This document shows positions 42,078 through 51,083 of a stretch of 64,000 nucleotides of DNA, one piece after another. Origin of the DNA: Candidatus Electrothrix scaldis. Lineage in GTDB: Bacteria > Desulfobacterota > Desulfobulbia > Desulfobulbales > Desulfobulbaceae. The notes beneath the pieces were generated by a model. That model was not told the DNA's origin and ran no database searches. It worked only from the letters and a program-made list of their open reading frames with translations. The DNA lies in the NCBI GenBank assembly GCA_033584155.1, contig CP138355.1, forward strand, positions 4,429,501 to 4,493,500, read 5' to 3'. The translations under genes and the position numbers were made by a program. Within the stretch, counting starts at the first letter, position 1. Each line of letters begins with the position of its first letter.

Positions 42078-43930
42078 ATGAAAAAATTAGGCTTGGGAAT
42101 ACAGGCATTATCAGAATTCAAAGATAATGACTTCATCTATGTGGATAAGACTGAGCATATTCACAGACTGATAGACGATGGAAAATACTATTTTCTTTCC
42201 CGTCCCCGGCGCTTCGGCAAATCTCTGCTGATCAATACGCTCAAGGAACGGGAGCATTCCCAAAAAGTAGGCAAAAAGCAGGAATGCTATCCAATCTTAT
42301 CTAGTTAACTTTACGATGATTTATGTTTGGCTTTATCAAAATGTCATTTAAGATAATGATCAAACCACCCCGTTTTGGATGATTTGCACTGTTTACCTGA
42401 GCATAATGTTTTTATATTTCTCTTTATAGGCTTTAGCGGCTCCATTGTAACCTGTTGATATATATAATCAGTTTTAAAATTGTGCTCGTCGGGTAAACTT
42501 CCTACTTTTTGGGAATGCACCCCAAGGAACTGTTTGAAGGCAACCGCAGGCTCTTTCAGGGATGTTGGATTGAGGAAAGATGGCATTGGCAGCAAAAAAA
42601 TCCGGTCATAAAAATAGATTTTACCCAGGTTGAATACCGGGAACTGGGCCTGAAAAAGGCATTGGATCAATATCTGGTCCGAACGGCGGAGCAGCACAAG
42701 ATCACCTTGCAGGCGGAAACTTATGCAGGGAAATTCCTGGAGCTGATCAAGACATTGGGGCAGAAATCAGGAACGGTTATCCTGATTGATGAGTATGATA
42801 AGCCCATTATTGATTACCTGGAGGCATCAAACATAGAGCAGGCTGAGGAGAATCGGGAAATTCTCAAAACCTTGTATGCCGGGGTAAAGGGGCTGGATGA
42901 ACATATCTGTTTTTTTCTGCTCACCGGTGTTTCCAAGTTCAGCCGCGTCTCGATTTTCAGCGATCTCAATCACCTCAGAGACCTGAGCATTTCAGAAAGC
43001 GGTGCCGGGTTGCTCGGCTATACTGAGCAGGAAATTCGGGACAATTATCACCCCTATCTTGAGCAGCTGGCTGACAGCTTCGGTACCACGGAAGACAGGA
43101 TCATGGAGCAGATCAAGACCTGGTATAACGGCTACTCCTGGGACGGCAGAACCTTTGTCTATAATCCCTATTCGACCCTGAGTCTTCTCTCCTCAAGGGC
43201 CTTTAAAAACTTCTGGTTTGAGACCGGCACCCCGACCTTTCTGACCCAACATATCAAGGAATCAGGGGTAAAGATCAATGAATCGTTGAATAAACCAGTA
43301 AGAGAAAATGCCTTTAACGCCTATGATATCGACAATCTCAACACCACCGCTATTCTGTTTCAGACCGGTTATCTGACCATCAAGCAATGGGACCGGCTGG
43401 AAAACACCTATGTACTGGATTTTCCCAACCGGGAAGTGAAAGAGTCGTTCCTTGATTTCATGGTGAAAAACTACGCTGACAGCTCTGCCGAAGAGATGGG
43501 GCATATTGTCGCGGTGCTGACCGAGGCCCTACGGGTAAACGATATCTGCCGGTTTTTTGAGGCCATGCAGGCCCTGTTCAGCTCCATCACGGCAAAACAG
43601 CTGGAAAAAGTAAAGGCATATGAGGGTTTTTATCATTCGATCATCTATATCACCCTGAAGCTACTCGGGGTTCGGATCGACTGCGAGGTGCAATCCAGTT
43701 TCGGGGCCACTGATGCGGTGATCAAGAACGAGGAGTATATTTACGTTATTGAATTCAAAATGGGAACCGCTGAGGAGGCCCTGCGCCAGATTACAGAGAA
43801 ACGCTATTGCGCTCCCTTTGCCGCTGACGGACGGACGGTTATCATGGTTGGGATCGGCATTGACAAAGGGGTGCGGAATTTGACGGATTTTGTGACGGGG
43901 CCTGCGGGCTGCCAGTGTACAGGGAGGTAA
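42078..43930 (+). pseudogene. AAA-ATPase-like / PD-(D/E)XK protein, interrupted by a miniature transposon
   Basis: The first part (42078-42249) encodes MKKLGLGIQALSEF ... FLSRPRRFGKSLLINTLKE, with a P-loop-like RRFGKS motif. The second part (from 42530) continues LFEGNRRLFQGCWIE and runs to residue-level motifs for a predicted ATPase (IDEYDKPI) and a C-terminal PD-(D/E)XK nuclease core (YVIEFKMG). Removing the 273-bp element and one 8-bp duplication restores a single frame of 523 codons. The family (AAA-ATPase-like plus DUF1703-type nuclease domain) is frequent in bacteria rich in mobile DNA. The downstream part alone keeps an open frame but lacks the P-loop. Confidence 0.85.
42250..42522. 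mobile_element. 273-bp miniature inverted-repeat transposable element
   Basis: The ends are 22-bp inverted repeats, GGGAGCATTCCC followed by AAAAAGTAGG at the left and GGGTGCATTCCC followed by AAAAAGTAGG at the right (complement), with one mismatch. The 8-bp target duplication CAAGGAAC is at 42242-42249 and 42523-42530. The AT-rich interior has no transposase gene. GGG ends and 8-bp duplications occur in IS1595-type elements, but the parent family is not proven. Confidence 0.92.
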
Positions 43931-44102
43931 GAATAATTTAACATTTTAGAATAATATTCATTGTCCTTTTTTCTTTCGCAATTTTCTGTTACTTCCTTGA
44001 CCAGTCGGTATATTATTAAAGACACGCTCAGGAATTATTGCCTTTAACAGACTTATCATACTTGTACAGGAATGCCGATGAATTTTGCGGAATCTTTTAC
44101 TT

Positions 44103-44193
44103 GATGGTTTCGTAAAAAGTCCGATTTTATCAAAAATCGCATCGTACCCCTTTGAGTTGTCGTTAGCGATTTGCGAATTTTTACTAGACCATC
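44103..44193. mobile_element. 91-bp miniature inverted-repeat element
   Basis: The left end GATGGTTTCGTAAAAAG and the right end (complement GATGGTCTAGTAAAAAT) are imperfect inverted repeats. A 6-bp duplication TTACTT lies at 44097-44102 and 44194-44199. It ends 15 bases before the start codon of the J-domain gene, so it lies in that gene's promoter or leader region. Confidence 0.85.
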
Positions 44194-44208
44194 TTACTTA
44201 GAAGATAT

Positions 44209-44955
44209 ATGAACACGTTATTTTTGACAAAAAAAACAAATCGTACTGTTAAATGTCTCGAATATGAAGAACTGAAAATGCAGTACGAAATATTACTCAA
44301 TAAATTAATTGAATTAGAAAAAACGGAAGCTGAACTAAAAAAAATAATAAGTTCATTTAGTACTGCATACGATCAAAAACTAGGAAAATACATAGAAGAA
44401 TTATTGCTATTGCGTAAGAATTGGTATGAAGCAGAATCACTGATCCACCCTGAACAGCGTAGAATATTTGAAGAAGTATGTGACGATTATGAATCGTATA
44501 GAAAAACATATAATGATTCACTAAATGAGACTGCCTGCGATCTTAACCCGAAAGACCAAATAGTTATAAAAAAATTATGGAAGAAAGCATGCAAATTGTG
44601 CCATCCTGATATTGTATCTCACAAGCAAGCAGAAGAAACTTTCAAAAGGTTGAACAATGCTTACAAAAAAAATGATTTAAATCAAGTAAAAGAAATTTTA
44701 TCTGATTTAGAAGGAGGTATATTTTCAGAAGGAAAAAATGACTATAAAAATAACAAAGAATATCTAACAAGAAAAATTAAACATATTAAATGCACTATTC
44801 GCCGCCTTAAAAGAGAAATAAATGAACTTAAAAACTCTTCAATATATCAAGAAATATTCAATATAAAAAACTGGGACGATTACTTTTCAATAAAAAGAGA
44901 TCAGCTTAAAGAAAAGATAAAGATATGGAAAAGGAACCACTTCAATGAAGCATAA
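44209..44955 (+). CDS. Coiled-coil protein with a central J domain
   Basis: This 248-residue protein has a long helical, charged N-terminal part (about residues 20-100), a J-domain-like segment (about 113-165) with the diagnostic HPD at 132-134 in KLCHPDIVSHKQAEETFKRLNNAY, and a basic coiled-coil C-terminus. J domains stimulate Hsp70 ATPase and bring clients to it. The usual DnaJ Gly/Phe and zinc regions are absent. It is first in an AT-rich cassette and overlaps the next gene by 11 bp. Its function in the cassette is unknown. Confidence 0.8.
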   Translation: MNTLFLTKKTNRTVKCLEYEELKMQYEILLNKLIELEKTEAELKKIISSFSTAYDQKLGKYIEELLLLRKNWYEAESLIHPEQRRIFEEVCDDYESYRKTYNDSLNETACDLNPKDQIVIKKLWKKACKLCHPDIVSHKQAEETFKRLNNAYKKNDLNQVKEILSDLEGGIFSEGKNDYKNNKEYLTRKIKHIKCTIRRLKREINELKNSSIYQEIFNIKNWDDYFSIKRDQLKEKIKIWKRNHFNEA

Positions 44956-45391
44956 AACAGAAAAATTTGTAGTTTTGCATAGGGAAAATCACTTTGCTAA
45001 ACTAAAAAAAAGCATGGATATTGCGGATAAGTTACTAAAAGAAAATTATAAATACGAACCTGTTGTATATATGTCTTGCCCTTACTGCAAAGCAACTAAA
45101 ACTGATTGCGCTCATGATTTAGCGATAATTAAATGCAATACCTGTAAAACAATTTTCTGCCCTATGTGTTCATGTTGGCCACACGATGCGAAGAGATATG
45201 ATGCCGATGGTATGTATGGATTACTCGTTAATTATTGTGACAGAATATGCCCTGAATGTGAATCTGTAGACGTTAGCCGCATACAGATAGTGCCAAATAC
45301 ATGGGGACGTTTACCTGTACCCGGAGAAAGGGCAGAACGCGCATCAGACAGCACAGTCTCCAGAAACGTCAAGAAAAATAACGATATATAA
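44945..45391 (+). CDS. Multi-cysteine zinc-ribbon-like protein
   Basis: This 148-residue protein has cysteine pairs at C45/C48, C64/C67, C72/C75 and C102/C105, with further Cys at 55, 77 and 98. The CPYC, CNTC and CPEC knuckles suggest two or more zinc ribbons. No enzymatic motif is visible. It overlaps the J-domain gene by 11 bp, so the two products probably act together. Confidence 0.75.
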   Translation: MKHKTEKFVVLHRENHFAKLKKSMDIADKLLKENYKYEPVVYMSCPYCKATKTDCAHDLAIIKCNTCKTIFCPMCSCWPHDAKRYDADGMYGLLVNYCDRICPECESVDVSRIQIVPNTWGRLPVPGERAERASDSTVSRNVKKNNDI

Positions 45392-45455
45392 AAATAGGTA
45401 CTGAATTCGTATAATAAGTGCATAACCTCCTCAGGTACCTGATACAAAGAACATC

Positions 45456-46982
45456 ATGCAAACTCAAAAAAGCTATGACCAATATTTTAATATAGTAAGA
45501 AGATACGAAATATTGCTTAATAAAATAAAAAATATGTACTCGAAAAGTAGCAACTCCATCTCTGGCTACTTCAATAATGAAAATTTAGAAATAGGTATCA
45601 ATGGAATTAAGGATCAATACCTGAAAGGTGCTTTACAGAATATTGAAAGATATATACATAATGCCGACAACAAAGAATTACAGAAAAATATTAATATATC
45701 TGAATCAATCCATATACAAGGGATAAAAGACTGGCTTATATATTATCAAGTATTGGCTCATGAATCTTTTCACCTGCTTCAATCTCTGACATTGCAAACG
45801 ACATCAGAGTATGTTTATTGGATCAGACAATTTCGTGATTATGAATTTATGGCATATGTCGTAAACTTATCTTCGGGGGGCCACTGGGAAGTGCATAAAC
45901 ATCAATCAATTCTTGATATTATGCCAGATATAGCGGATGCGGATTTTTGTGATTGGTTTAGCCAAAAATTTACTAATGATGGGGTCCGATTAGATCTTCT
46001 AGAATCATACAAAAAAAATATTTATGGTATCTCAACACTTGAACTAGTTGAAGGTTCTGCGGTCGCTTTCCAAGAACTAGTTACGCATTCACCCGATGCC
46101 AATATTCACAATTTTTCCGAAAACGGAATATATAGAAATGCATATCATTATTTCCTCATTCATAATGAGGAGCATTTGGTATCTAATGAAGTTAACAAAA
46201 TTATATTTTTATATCTATGCTATACAGCACTTTATTTTGGTTCAGCGAGCAAATTACACTACGGTGCAGAATGGGGTGACCCAGTAAAATTATTTATTCA
46301 TTTATGCCAATTTGTAAAAAAATATCAAAAGTTACTTTCTGTAACACCGTCAGTTTTGTATCATCAATATGACAATTTTAAAAACATAAACAAAAGAAAA
46401 GGATCATATAGCTTAAAAGAATTCACCATCAACAGCATTTCTAACAGATATATAAAAGATCTTCCCAATAAATTACCGAAAGAAAAACTTTTAATACTAA
46501 GCAACCATATTAACTTATTAAAAATAATAAAAGAAAACATATGTGATTATTTTTTTCAAAACAACGTGCAGCATATGCGTAATGTACGAAAGCATTTAGA
46601 TAGAAAGATGAAACCATTAAATCAATTTCTTACTGAGAATATTCCCTTATTTGGTAATTATTATTTTCCAGCTTTTCTTTATTCTGATGTTGATATCTCC
46701 CATAAGTTCATTAACTTGGTTGGGAATAATGGTCTGTCCAATGTAATAGTACAGACGACAAATGGCAAAAGCATTGAAAATGATATAGATACTGCATTGT
46801 TAAAATGCATGAAAGATTTCAAAGATTATATACAAAAAGGTGCCGCTTGGTGTTGCGAAAAGCATGGTTTCATATCAAGCAAAAGGGATATGATTAACTG
46901 TACAGAAGAAGACTCTTTGAGACAAAGACTCAAAATGTTTGGACAGCATATTGAATTAAAAAATTTAGTTTTATTTGAATAG
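45456..46982 (+). CDS. Putative zinc metallopeptidase (HExxH, gluzincin-like)
   Basis: This 508-residue protein has HESFH at residues 102-106, an HExxH zinc site. A downstream LELVEGSAVAFQE contains a glutamate (about 199) in an EGxA context, matching the third ligand of gluzincin-type peptidases. No signal peptide is visible, so it is probably cytoplasmic. The C-terminal half has no recognised domain. It is the third gene of the AT-rich cassette, 64 bp after the zinc-ribbon gene. I cannot name a family. Confidence 0.7.
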   Translation: MQTQKSYDQYFNIVRRYEILLNKIKNMYSKSSNSISGYFNNENLEIGINGIKDQYLKGALQNIERYIHNADNKELQKNINISESIHIQGIKDWLIYYQVLAHESFHLLQSLTLQTTSEYVYWIRQFRDYEFMAYVVNLSSGGHWEVHKHQSILDIMPDIADADFCDWFSQKFTNDGVRLDLLESYKKNIYGISTLELVEGSAVAFQELVTHSPDANIHNFSENGIYRNAYHYFLIHNEEHLVSNEVNKIIFLYLCYTALYFGSASKLHYGAEWGDPVKLFIHLCQFVKKYQKLLSVTPSVLYHQYDNFKNINKRKGSYSLKEFTINSISNRYIKDLPNKLPKEKLLILSNHINLLKIIKENICDYFFQNNVQHMRNVRKHLDRKMKPLNQFLTENIPLFGNYYFPAFLYSDVDISHKFINLVGNNGLSNVIVQTTNGKSIENDIDTALLKCMKDFKDYIQKGAAWCCEKHGFISSKRDMINCTEEDSLRQRLKMFGQHIELKNLVLFE

Positions 46983-46995
46983 AGGATTATAAATA

Positions 46996-47490
46996 ATGAA
47001 TTATCTAGATTCAATAGAAATCATATGGGACGGTAAAAGTGCATTAATAGATGATTTCGGTCAATTATATAAAACAGAACGACATGATATTCAACAACAA
47101 AATTTCAATATCGTTTTAACAACAAAACGAGCTAGTTTAAATGATATCGTCAATGGATTAATTGGCGTTATGGGCCTCGGAATTGCTATCCAAAATAATC
47201 CTTGGTATAAATTGATAATAGGAGCTTTTGCTATAGCGATTATTTCCCCTATGAATATCAAAGTATTTAACCATCCATCAACAAAAACTATTTTGGATTT
47301 AATAGACTCAGAATATGGAGACCAATACTTAGATGCTGTTAAACTAAATCAGTTATATATAGATAAACCGGAATTGGAAACTGTTGTAAATTCATTTATT
47401 AGAAAAGGACTTTTAGAAAAAGAGGAAAACGGACGGTTATACTTTATCAGCAATGTTATCAGGCATTGTGAAGTAACATGGTTGGAATGA
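46996..47490 (+). CDS. Small membrane-associated protein, unknown
   Basis: This 164-residue protein has a beta-rich N-terminus, a central hydrophobic hairpin (about residues 52-92: GLIGVMGLGIAIQNN ... LIIGAFAIAIISPMN) and a C-terminal part that looks like a winged-helix-type segment (LETVVNSFIRKGLLEKEENGRLYF). It lies 13 bp after the metallopeptidase gene with an AGAGG ribosome binding site. It is probably the last gene of the cassette. Confidence 0.7.
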   Translation: MNYLDSIEIIWDGKSALIDDFGQLYKTERHDIQQQNFNIVLTTKRASLNDIVNGLIGVMGLGIAIQNNPWYKLIIGAFAIAIISPMNIKVFNHPSTKTILDLIDSEYGDQYLDAVKLNQLYIDKPELETVVNSFIRKGLLEKEENGRLYFISNVIRHCEVTWLE

Positions 47491-47654
47491 TGGTAATTTG
47501 AGGACAAACCACATTTTACCACCTATTTTCCATTTTATAACAATAGGATATGAGTAGCCCCTCATAAATTGGGGTCAGCCCACCTTTACTCACTGATAAT
47601 TCAGCTTGATCAACCTGAACGTGATAGCCAATTCCAGTCTTTAGTGAGCAGCAG

Positions 47655-47684
47655 TTGACAGAAAGGTATTGCCAGGGTTATACT
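47655..47684 (+). promoter_or_regulatory. Promoter of the mazEF-type pair
   Basis: TTGACA, an 18-base spacer and TATACT lie about 50 bases upstream of the antitoxin ATG. The preceding 160 bases hold no gene. They include a GGGGTCAGCCCACC stretch, which looks like the edge of a degraded mobile element. Confidence 0.75.
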
Positions 47685-47732
47685 TTTATACAAGACAACA
47701 ACGAAAGGAAATAATTACTGGAGTGAACCTAT

Positions 47733-47969
47733 ATGAAGACAGCTGTTTCTATCCCAAATAAACTCTTTGATGCTGCGGATAATTATGCCAAGAAACATGG
47801 GTTTTCGCGTAGCCACCTTTATGCGAAGGCCCTGGCAACATTTCTTGAACAACATCCGGCAGATTATATTACCGACCAACTCAACAAGGTTTATCCTGAT
47901 GAATCGTCTCAGTTAGATCAGGTTGTTTTTGATATGCAAATGAATACTATTGAGAAAGAAGAATGGTAA
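47733..47969 (+). CDS. MazE-type antitoxin (ribbon-helix-helix)
   Basis: This 78-residue protein begins MKTAVSIPNKLFDAADNYAKKHGFSRS, an RHH DNA-binding N-terminus as found in many antitoxins, and has an acidic C-terminus for toxin binding. Its stop overlaps the start of the toxin gene by 7 bp. It should repress its own promoter and neutralise the MazF-like partner. Confidence 0.88.
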   Translation: MKTAVSIPNKLFDAADNYAKKHGFSRSHLYAKALATFLEQHPADYITDQLNKVYPDESSQLDQVVFDMQMNTIEKEEW

Positions 47970-48307
47970 TCAAGCGGGGGCAGATATGGTGGGCAGAGTT
48001 GCCCGATCCTGTCGGTTCAGGGCCAGGCTATAGAAGACCGTTGCTGATTATTCAATCCAACGACTTTAATCGAAGCAATATCAATACGGTGATTGCGGCT
48101 GTTATAACCAGCAACCTACGCTTGGCAGAGGCACCGGGTAATGTTGTGCTTACACGCAAGGTTTCAAAGTTGAGCAAAAAAAGTGTGGTCAACGTATCTC
48201 AGCTCATCACTCTTGACAAAGTGTTGTGTACAGAAAAAATACATGCTTTGCCAAGCGATGTCATGACTGAAATAGACAACGGAATCAGGATGATACTAAA
48301 CCTTTAA
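47963..48307 (+). CDS. MazF/PemK-type mRNA interferase toxin
   Basis: This 114-residue protein starts MVIKRGQIWWAELPDPVGSGPGYRRPLLIIQ, the MazF/PemK SH3-like fold, with the conserved NVSQLITLDK region. Family members cleave mRNA at short sequences. It is directly coupled to the upstream antitoxin. All typical segments are present, so the toxin is probably active. Confidence 0.92.
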   Translation: MVIKRGQIWWAELPDPVGSGPGYRRPLLIIQSNDFNRSNINTVIAAVITSNLRLAEAPGNVVLTRKVSKLSKKSVVNVSQLITLDKVLCTEKIHALPSDVMTEIDNGIRMILNL

Positions 48308-48436
48308 GGGCTAAGACAAAAGGGGACGGACCTCCTTTTTCCTGCTATTTGCCTTTTTATCACGATAGGGTATAGTAAACGCATCCAAATACACGCAGTA
48401 ACCAGAATCGCAAAAAACTGCCCAGCCGCCAAAACC

Positions 48437-49318
48437 ATGCCCACCAAAGAACGCTACATCAACCTGTTCACCGATTACGGCTTCAAAAAGATCTTCGGCG
48501 AAGAACCCAACAAAAACCTGCTTCTGGATTTCCTCAACGAGTTACTCAAAGAGGAACAGGGAGAAATCCGGAATCTCAACTACCTGAAGACCGAACAACT
48601 CGGCGACACCGATATCGACCGCAAGGCCATCTTTGACCTCTACTGCGAAAACGAACGCGGCGAAAAATTCATTGTCGAACTCCAGAAGAGCAAACAGAAT
48701 TTCTTCAAAGACCGCGCCCTCTACTACTCCACCTTCCCCATCCGCGAACAGGCGGAACGGGGTGACTGGAATTTCAAGCTCAAGGCCGTCTATACCGTGG
48801 CAATCCTGGACTTTGTCTTTGATGAGGACAAGGATCAACCGGAGAAATATCGCTATGATATCAAACTCTCAGATATTGAAACCAACAAGGTCTTCTATGA
48901 CAAGCTAACCTTCATCTACCTAGAGATACCCAAGTTCACCAAGGAGCTGGACGAACTGACCACCCGGTTTGACAAGTGGCTCTACGTTATCAGGAATCTC
49001 AATCGGCTGGAGCGGATACCGGATACCTTACGGGAACAGGTGTTTGAGCAACTCTTTGCCTCAGCCGAGATTGCCAAATTTACCCCGGATCAGGTGCGCT
49101 CCTACGAGAAAAGCCTGAAGTATTATCGCGATATGAAAAACTCGCTTGATACAGCCTTTGATGAGGGGAAAGAGGAAGGGAGAATAGAAGAGAAAAAACA
49201 GGTCGTCATCAACGGGCTCCAACAGGGACTTGAGGTAAAGGTGATCGCTGCTTTAACAGGATTATCTGAAGAAACGATTGAGAAAATCGCAGAGAAGCTC
49301 CATGAAGATAAGCCATAA
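48437..49318 (+). CDS. Rpn/PD-(D/E)XK transposase-like nuclease
   Basis: This 293-residue protein begins MPTKERYINLFTDYGFKKIFGEE and has the nuclease core DLYCENERGEKFIVELQK (acidic residues followed by E-x-Q), typical of the Rpn recombination-promoting nuclease family (PDDEXK_2). A C-terminal Glu/Lys-rich linker is followed by a small helical segment. Members move between genomes and cut DNA in recA-independent transfer. The gene stands alone. Confidence 0.88.
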   Translation: MPTKERYINLFTDYGFKKIFGEEPNKNLLLDFLNELLKEEQGEIRNLNYLKTEQLGDTDIDRKAIFDLYCENERGEKFIVELQKSKQNFFKDRALYYSTFPIREQAERGDWNFKLKAVYTVAILDFVFDEDKDQPEKYRYDIKLSDIETNKVFYDKLTFIYLEIPKFTKELDELTTRFDKWLYVIRNLNRLERIPDTLREQVFEQLFASAEIAKFTPDQVRSYEKSLKYYRDMKNSLDTAFDEGKEEGRIEEKKQVVINGLQQGLEVKVIAALTGLSEETIEKIAEKLHEDKP

Positions 49319-49946
49319 GGATGCTTATAATGCCGACTAAAGTGAATAATCAGGGTTAAACCTCAATTTACCACTCATAACCTTGACCGATCGCCCACTC
49401 CTCTGGTTCACTTCAATCAGCCAACAATCCTGTTCCCTTGTCCCCAATATCCTTTCCTCTCACTGATCATCACACAACCTGCCCTGCCACTTCATAAAAT
49501 CAGATAGTTGCAGCTTGAAACGGCTGATATTGCCTTCATGAATTTTGGCACGATTTGTTAGTATCGCGCCCCAAAAAGGTCATATCAAGAATGGAGACAT
49601 AGTGCATGTGAGCATTGATTCGATAGTCAGTGTCAACTCTGGAAACTCCGAAGATTGATTCACTGTCCCCCAGGAGATTTTCTACGATCTCCTGGAACAC
49701 AACAGGTGAGAGAGGAGCCACTCGATGAGTAACATCGCGAAAAATCGCACTCAAGTGATCTTTATATGAGAAAAAAAACGTCCTTTACAACTCAAGTTTG
49801 GTTGACCTAAAAATTTCTTCACGGTAAACTAAGCACGAGATAAATTACATCTCCACTCTTTCTTGACCAACCTGTCAACGAATTACATTTCCGTTTTAAT
49901 TGCCACACCATCCATTAACAGAAAATAAGAGAGGTTTACCTTAACG
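49319..49946. other. Gene-poor interval with degraded sequence
   Basis: These 628 bases have no convincing complete gene. A 72-codon minus-strand frame (49536-49754) has somewhat protein-like sequence (FQEIVENLLGDSESIFGVSR) but no start context and may be a remnant. The promoter of the next operon lies at 49802-49830. Confidence 0.5.
49802..49830 (+). promoter_or_regulatory. Promoter of the Tat protein-PqqD-HprK-nucleotidyltransferase operon
   Basis: TTGACC, a 17-base spacer and TAAACT lie about 115 bases upstream of the first gene. No terminator follows before the end of the nucleotidyltransferase gene. Confidence 0.55.
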
Positions 49947-50714
49947 ATGCCCATTAACGAAACAGAGCACCTCAACAATGATACAGCCGATCAGTCTCTG
50001 CAACCCGTCGACCAAGAGCAGAACATCAGCAGAAGAGCAATCATTAAAAAAATTGCTGTTGGAAGTGCAGCTCTGGCCGGATGCAGCATACTGCCGGAAA
50101 AATGGACAGCCCCGATTATGGAATTTGGTGCCCTTCCTGCCCATGCAGTGACCTCCGGGGAACTCATAGAAGCCCTGGAGGCTGTTACAGCAAAATCAGA
50201 AACAACCACAGCAAGTGATGAGGACACTGTTACAGCGGCACCCCAAGCCGTAAGCGCCCAAAAGGCTCAAACCAGCAGCTCAACAGGAACAGGAAAATTT
50301 AGTTTGGCTTTTTACCAAACCGTCATGGCCTGTGCTAGTTGCGGTATATGGTTTGACTCAGCAAAGCTTGTGGTTGAGCACAGCGCAGGTACTTTCACCA
50401 GTTCGCAATCTGGTTCTCTACTGATTAAAAGAACACGGGGACCAGGCTATTTCAATGCCAATATGAGTTCTATCCCTGCATCTGCAACGATCCGTAAGGC
50501 CACCTTGATTATGTCGCTCAATGCGCATGAGGGGATTGCCAATTCTGACAACAGAAGCGTTATTGAGGCCTATGACTATTCCAGCGGCAGCAAAGGTAAT
50601 TTTGTGAGAACCATAACCGCAGCAGGTGATATCAAAGGGAGAGGATACAGCAAGAGCAATCCCCATGTACCCATTGATTTTACCAGCTATGCCAAACAGG
50701 TACATGGACAATAA
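49947..50714 (+). CDS. Tat-exported protein, first gene of the PqqD/HprK-like cluster
   Basis: This 255-residue protein has a twin-arginine signal (NISRRAIIKKIAVGSAALAG, residues 26-45). A likely cleavage site is ALPAHA near residue 67. A low-complexity Ser/Thr/Ala linker follows. The C-terminal part (about 115-255) has IPASATIRKATLIMSLN, which resembles DNRLRE-type surface domains. It is followed by three cytoplasmic-looking peptide-tailoring genes. It may be the product that they modify or simply a cotranscribed exported protein. Confidence 0.7.
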   Translation: MPINETEHLNNDTADQSLQPVDQEQNISRRAIIKKIAVGSAALAGCSILPEKWTAPIMEFGALPAHAVTSGELIEALEAVTAKSETTTASDEDTVTAAPQAVSAQKAQTSSSTGTGKFSLAFYQTVMACASCGIWFDSAKLVVEHSAGTFTSSQSGSLLIKRTRGPGYFNANMSSIPASATIRKATLIMSLNAHEGIANSDNRSVIEAYDYSSGSKGNFVRTITAAGDIKGRGYSKSNPHVPIDFTSYAKQVHGQ

Positions 50715-50774
50715 TACAGGAGGCCATTTGAAAAAGGTTCACCCTGCCGATACTCCCAGCGAAAAAGGTAGCCG

Positions 50775-51071
50775 ATGAATAAAGACAGCATTATTACCCT
50801 GGAAGCGGACTATCTGCTTGAGAAGATTGAGAACGAGATTACCGTGTATCACCCATCTCTCACCACCTCGATCTATCTCAACGAAAGCGGGGCGGTCATC
50901 TGGGAGCTCTGTGATGGCAAAAGAACCATTGCTGAAATTATCGATATTTTGGTCGCAGCCTATCCAGAAAACGCGGAGTCTATCGAAGCAGGTGTGCTGG
51001 ACATTATTGGCAGGCTGGTTGATAAAAACATTGCCCACCTCAGGCAGGAAAACAAGGCACCATCCTGTTAA
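50775..51071 (+). CDS. PqqD-family peptide-binding protein
   Basis: This 98-residue protein has the PqqD pattern: a beta N-terminus, LNESGAVIWELCDGKRTIAEIIDIL (about residues 38-62), and a C-terminal helix with IGRLVDKNIAHL. PqqD proteins bind leader peptides and deliver them to modifying enzymes. The combination with an HprK-like kinase and a nucleotidyltransferase matches what is called the HPr-rel-A system, whose substrate is not known to me. Confidence 0.85.
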   Translation: MNKDSIITLEADYLLEKIENEITVYHPSLTTSIYLNESGAVIWELCDGKRTIAEIIDILVAAYPENAESIEAGVLDIIGRLVDKNIAHLRQENKAPSC

Positions 51072-51083
51072 TGCAAAAGGCTC

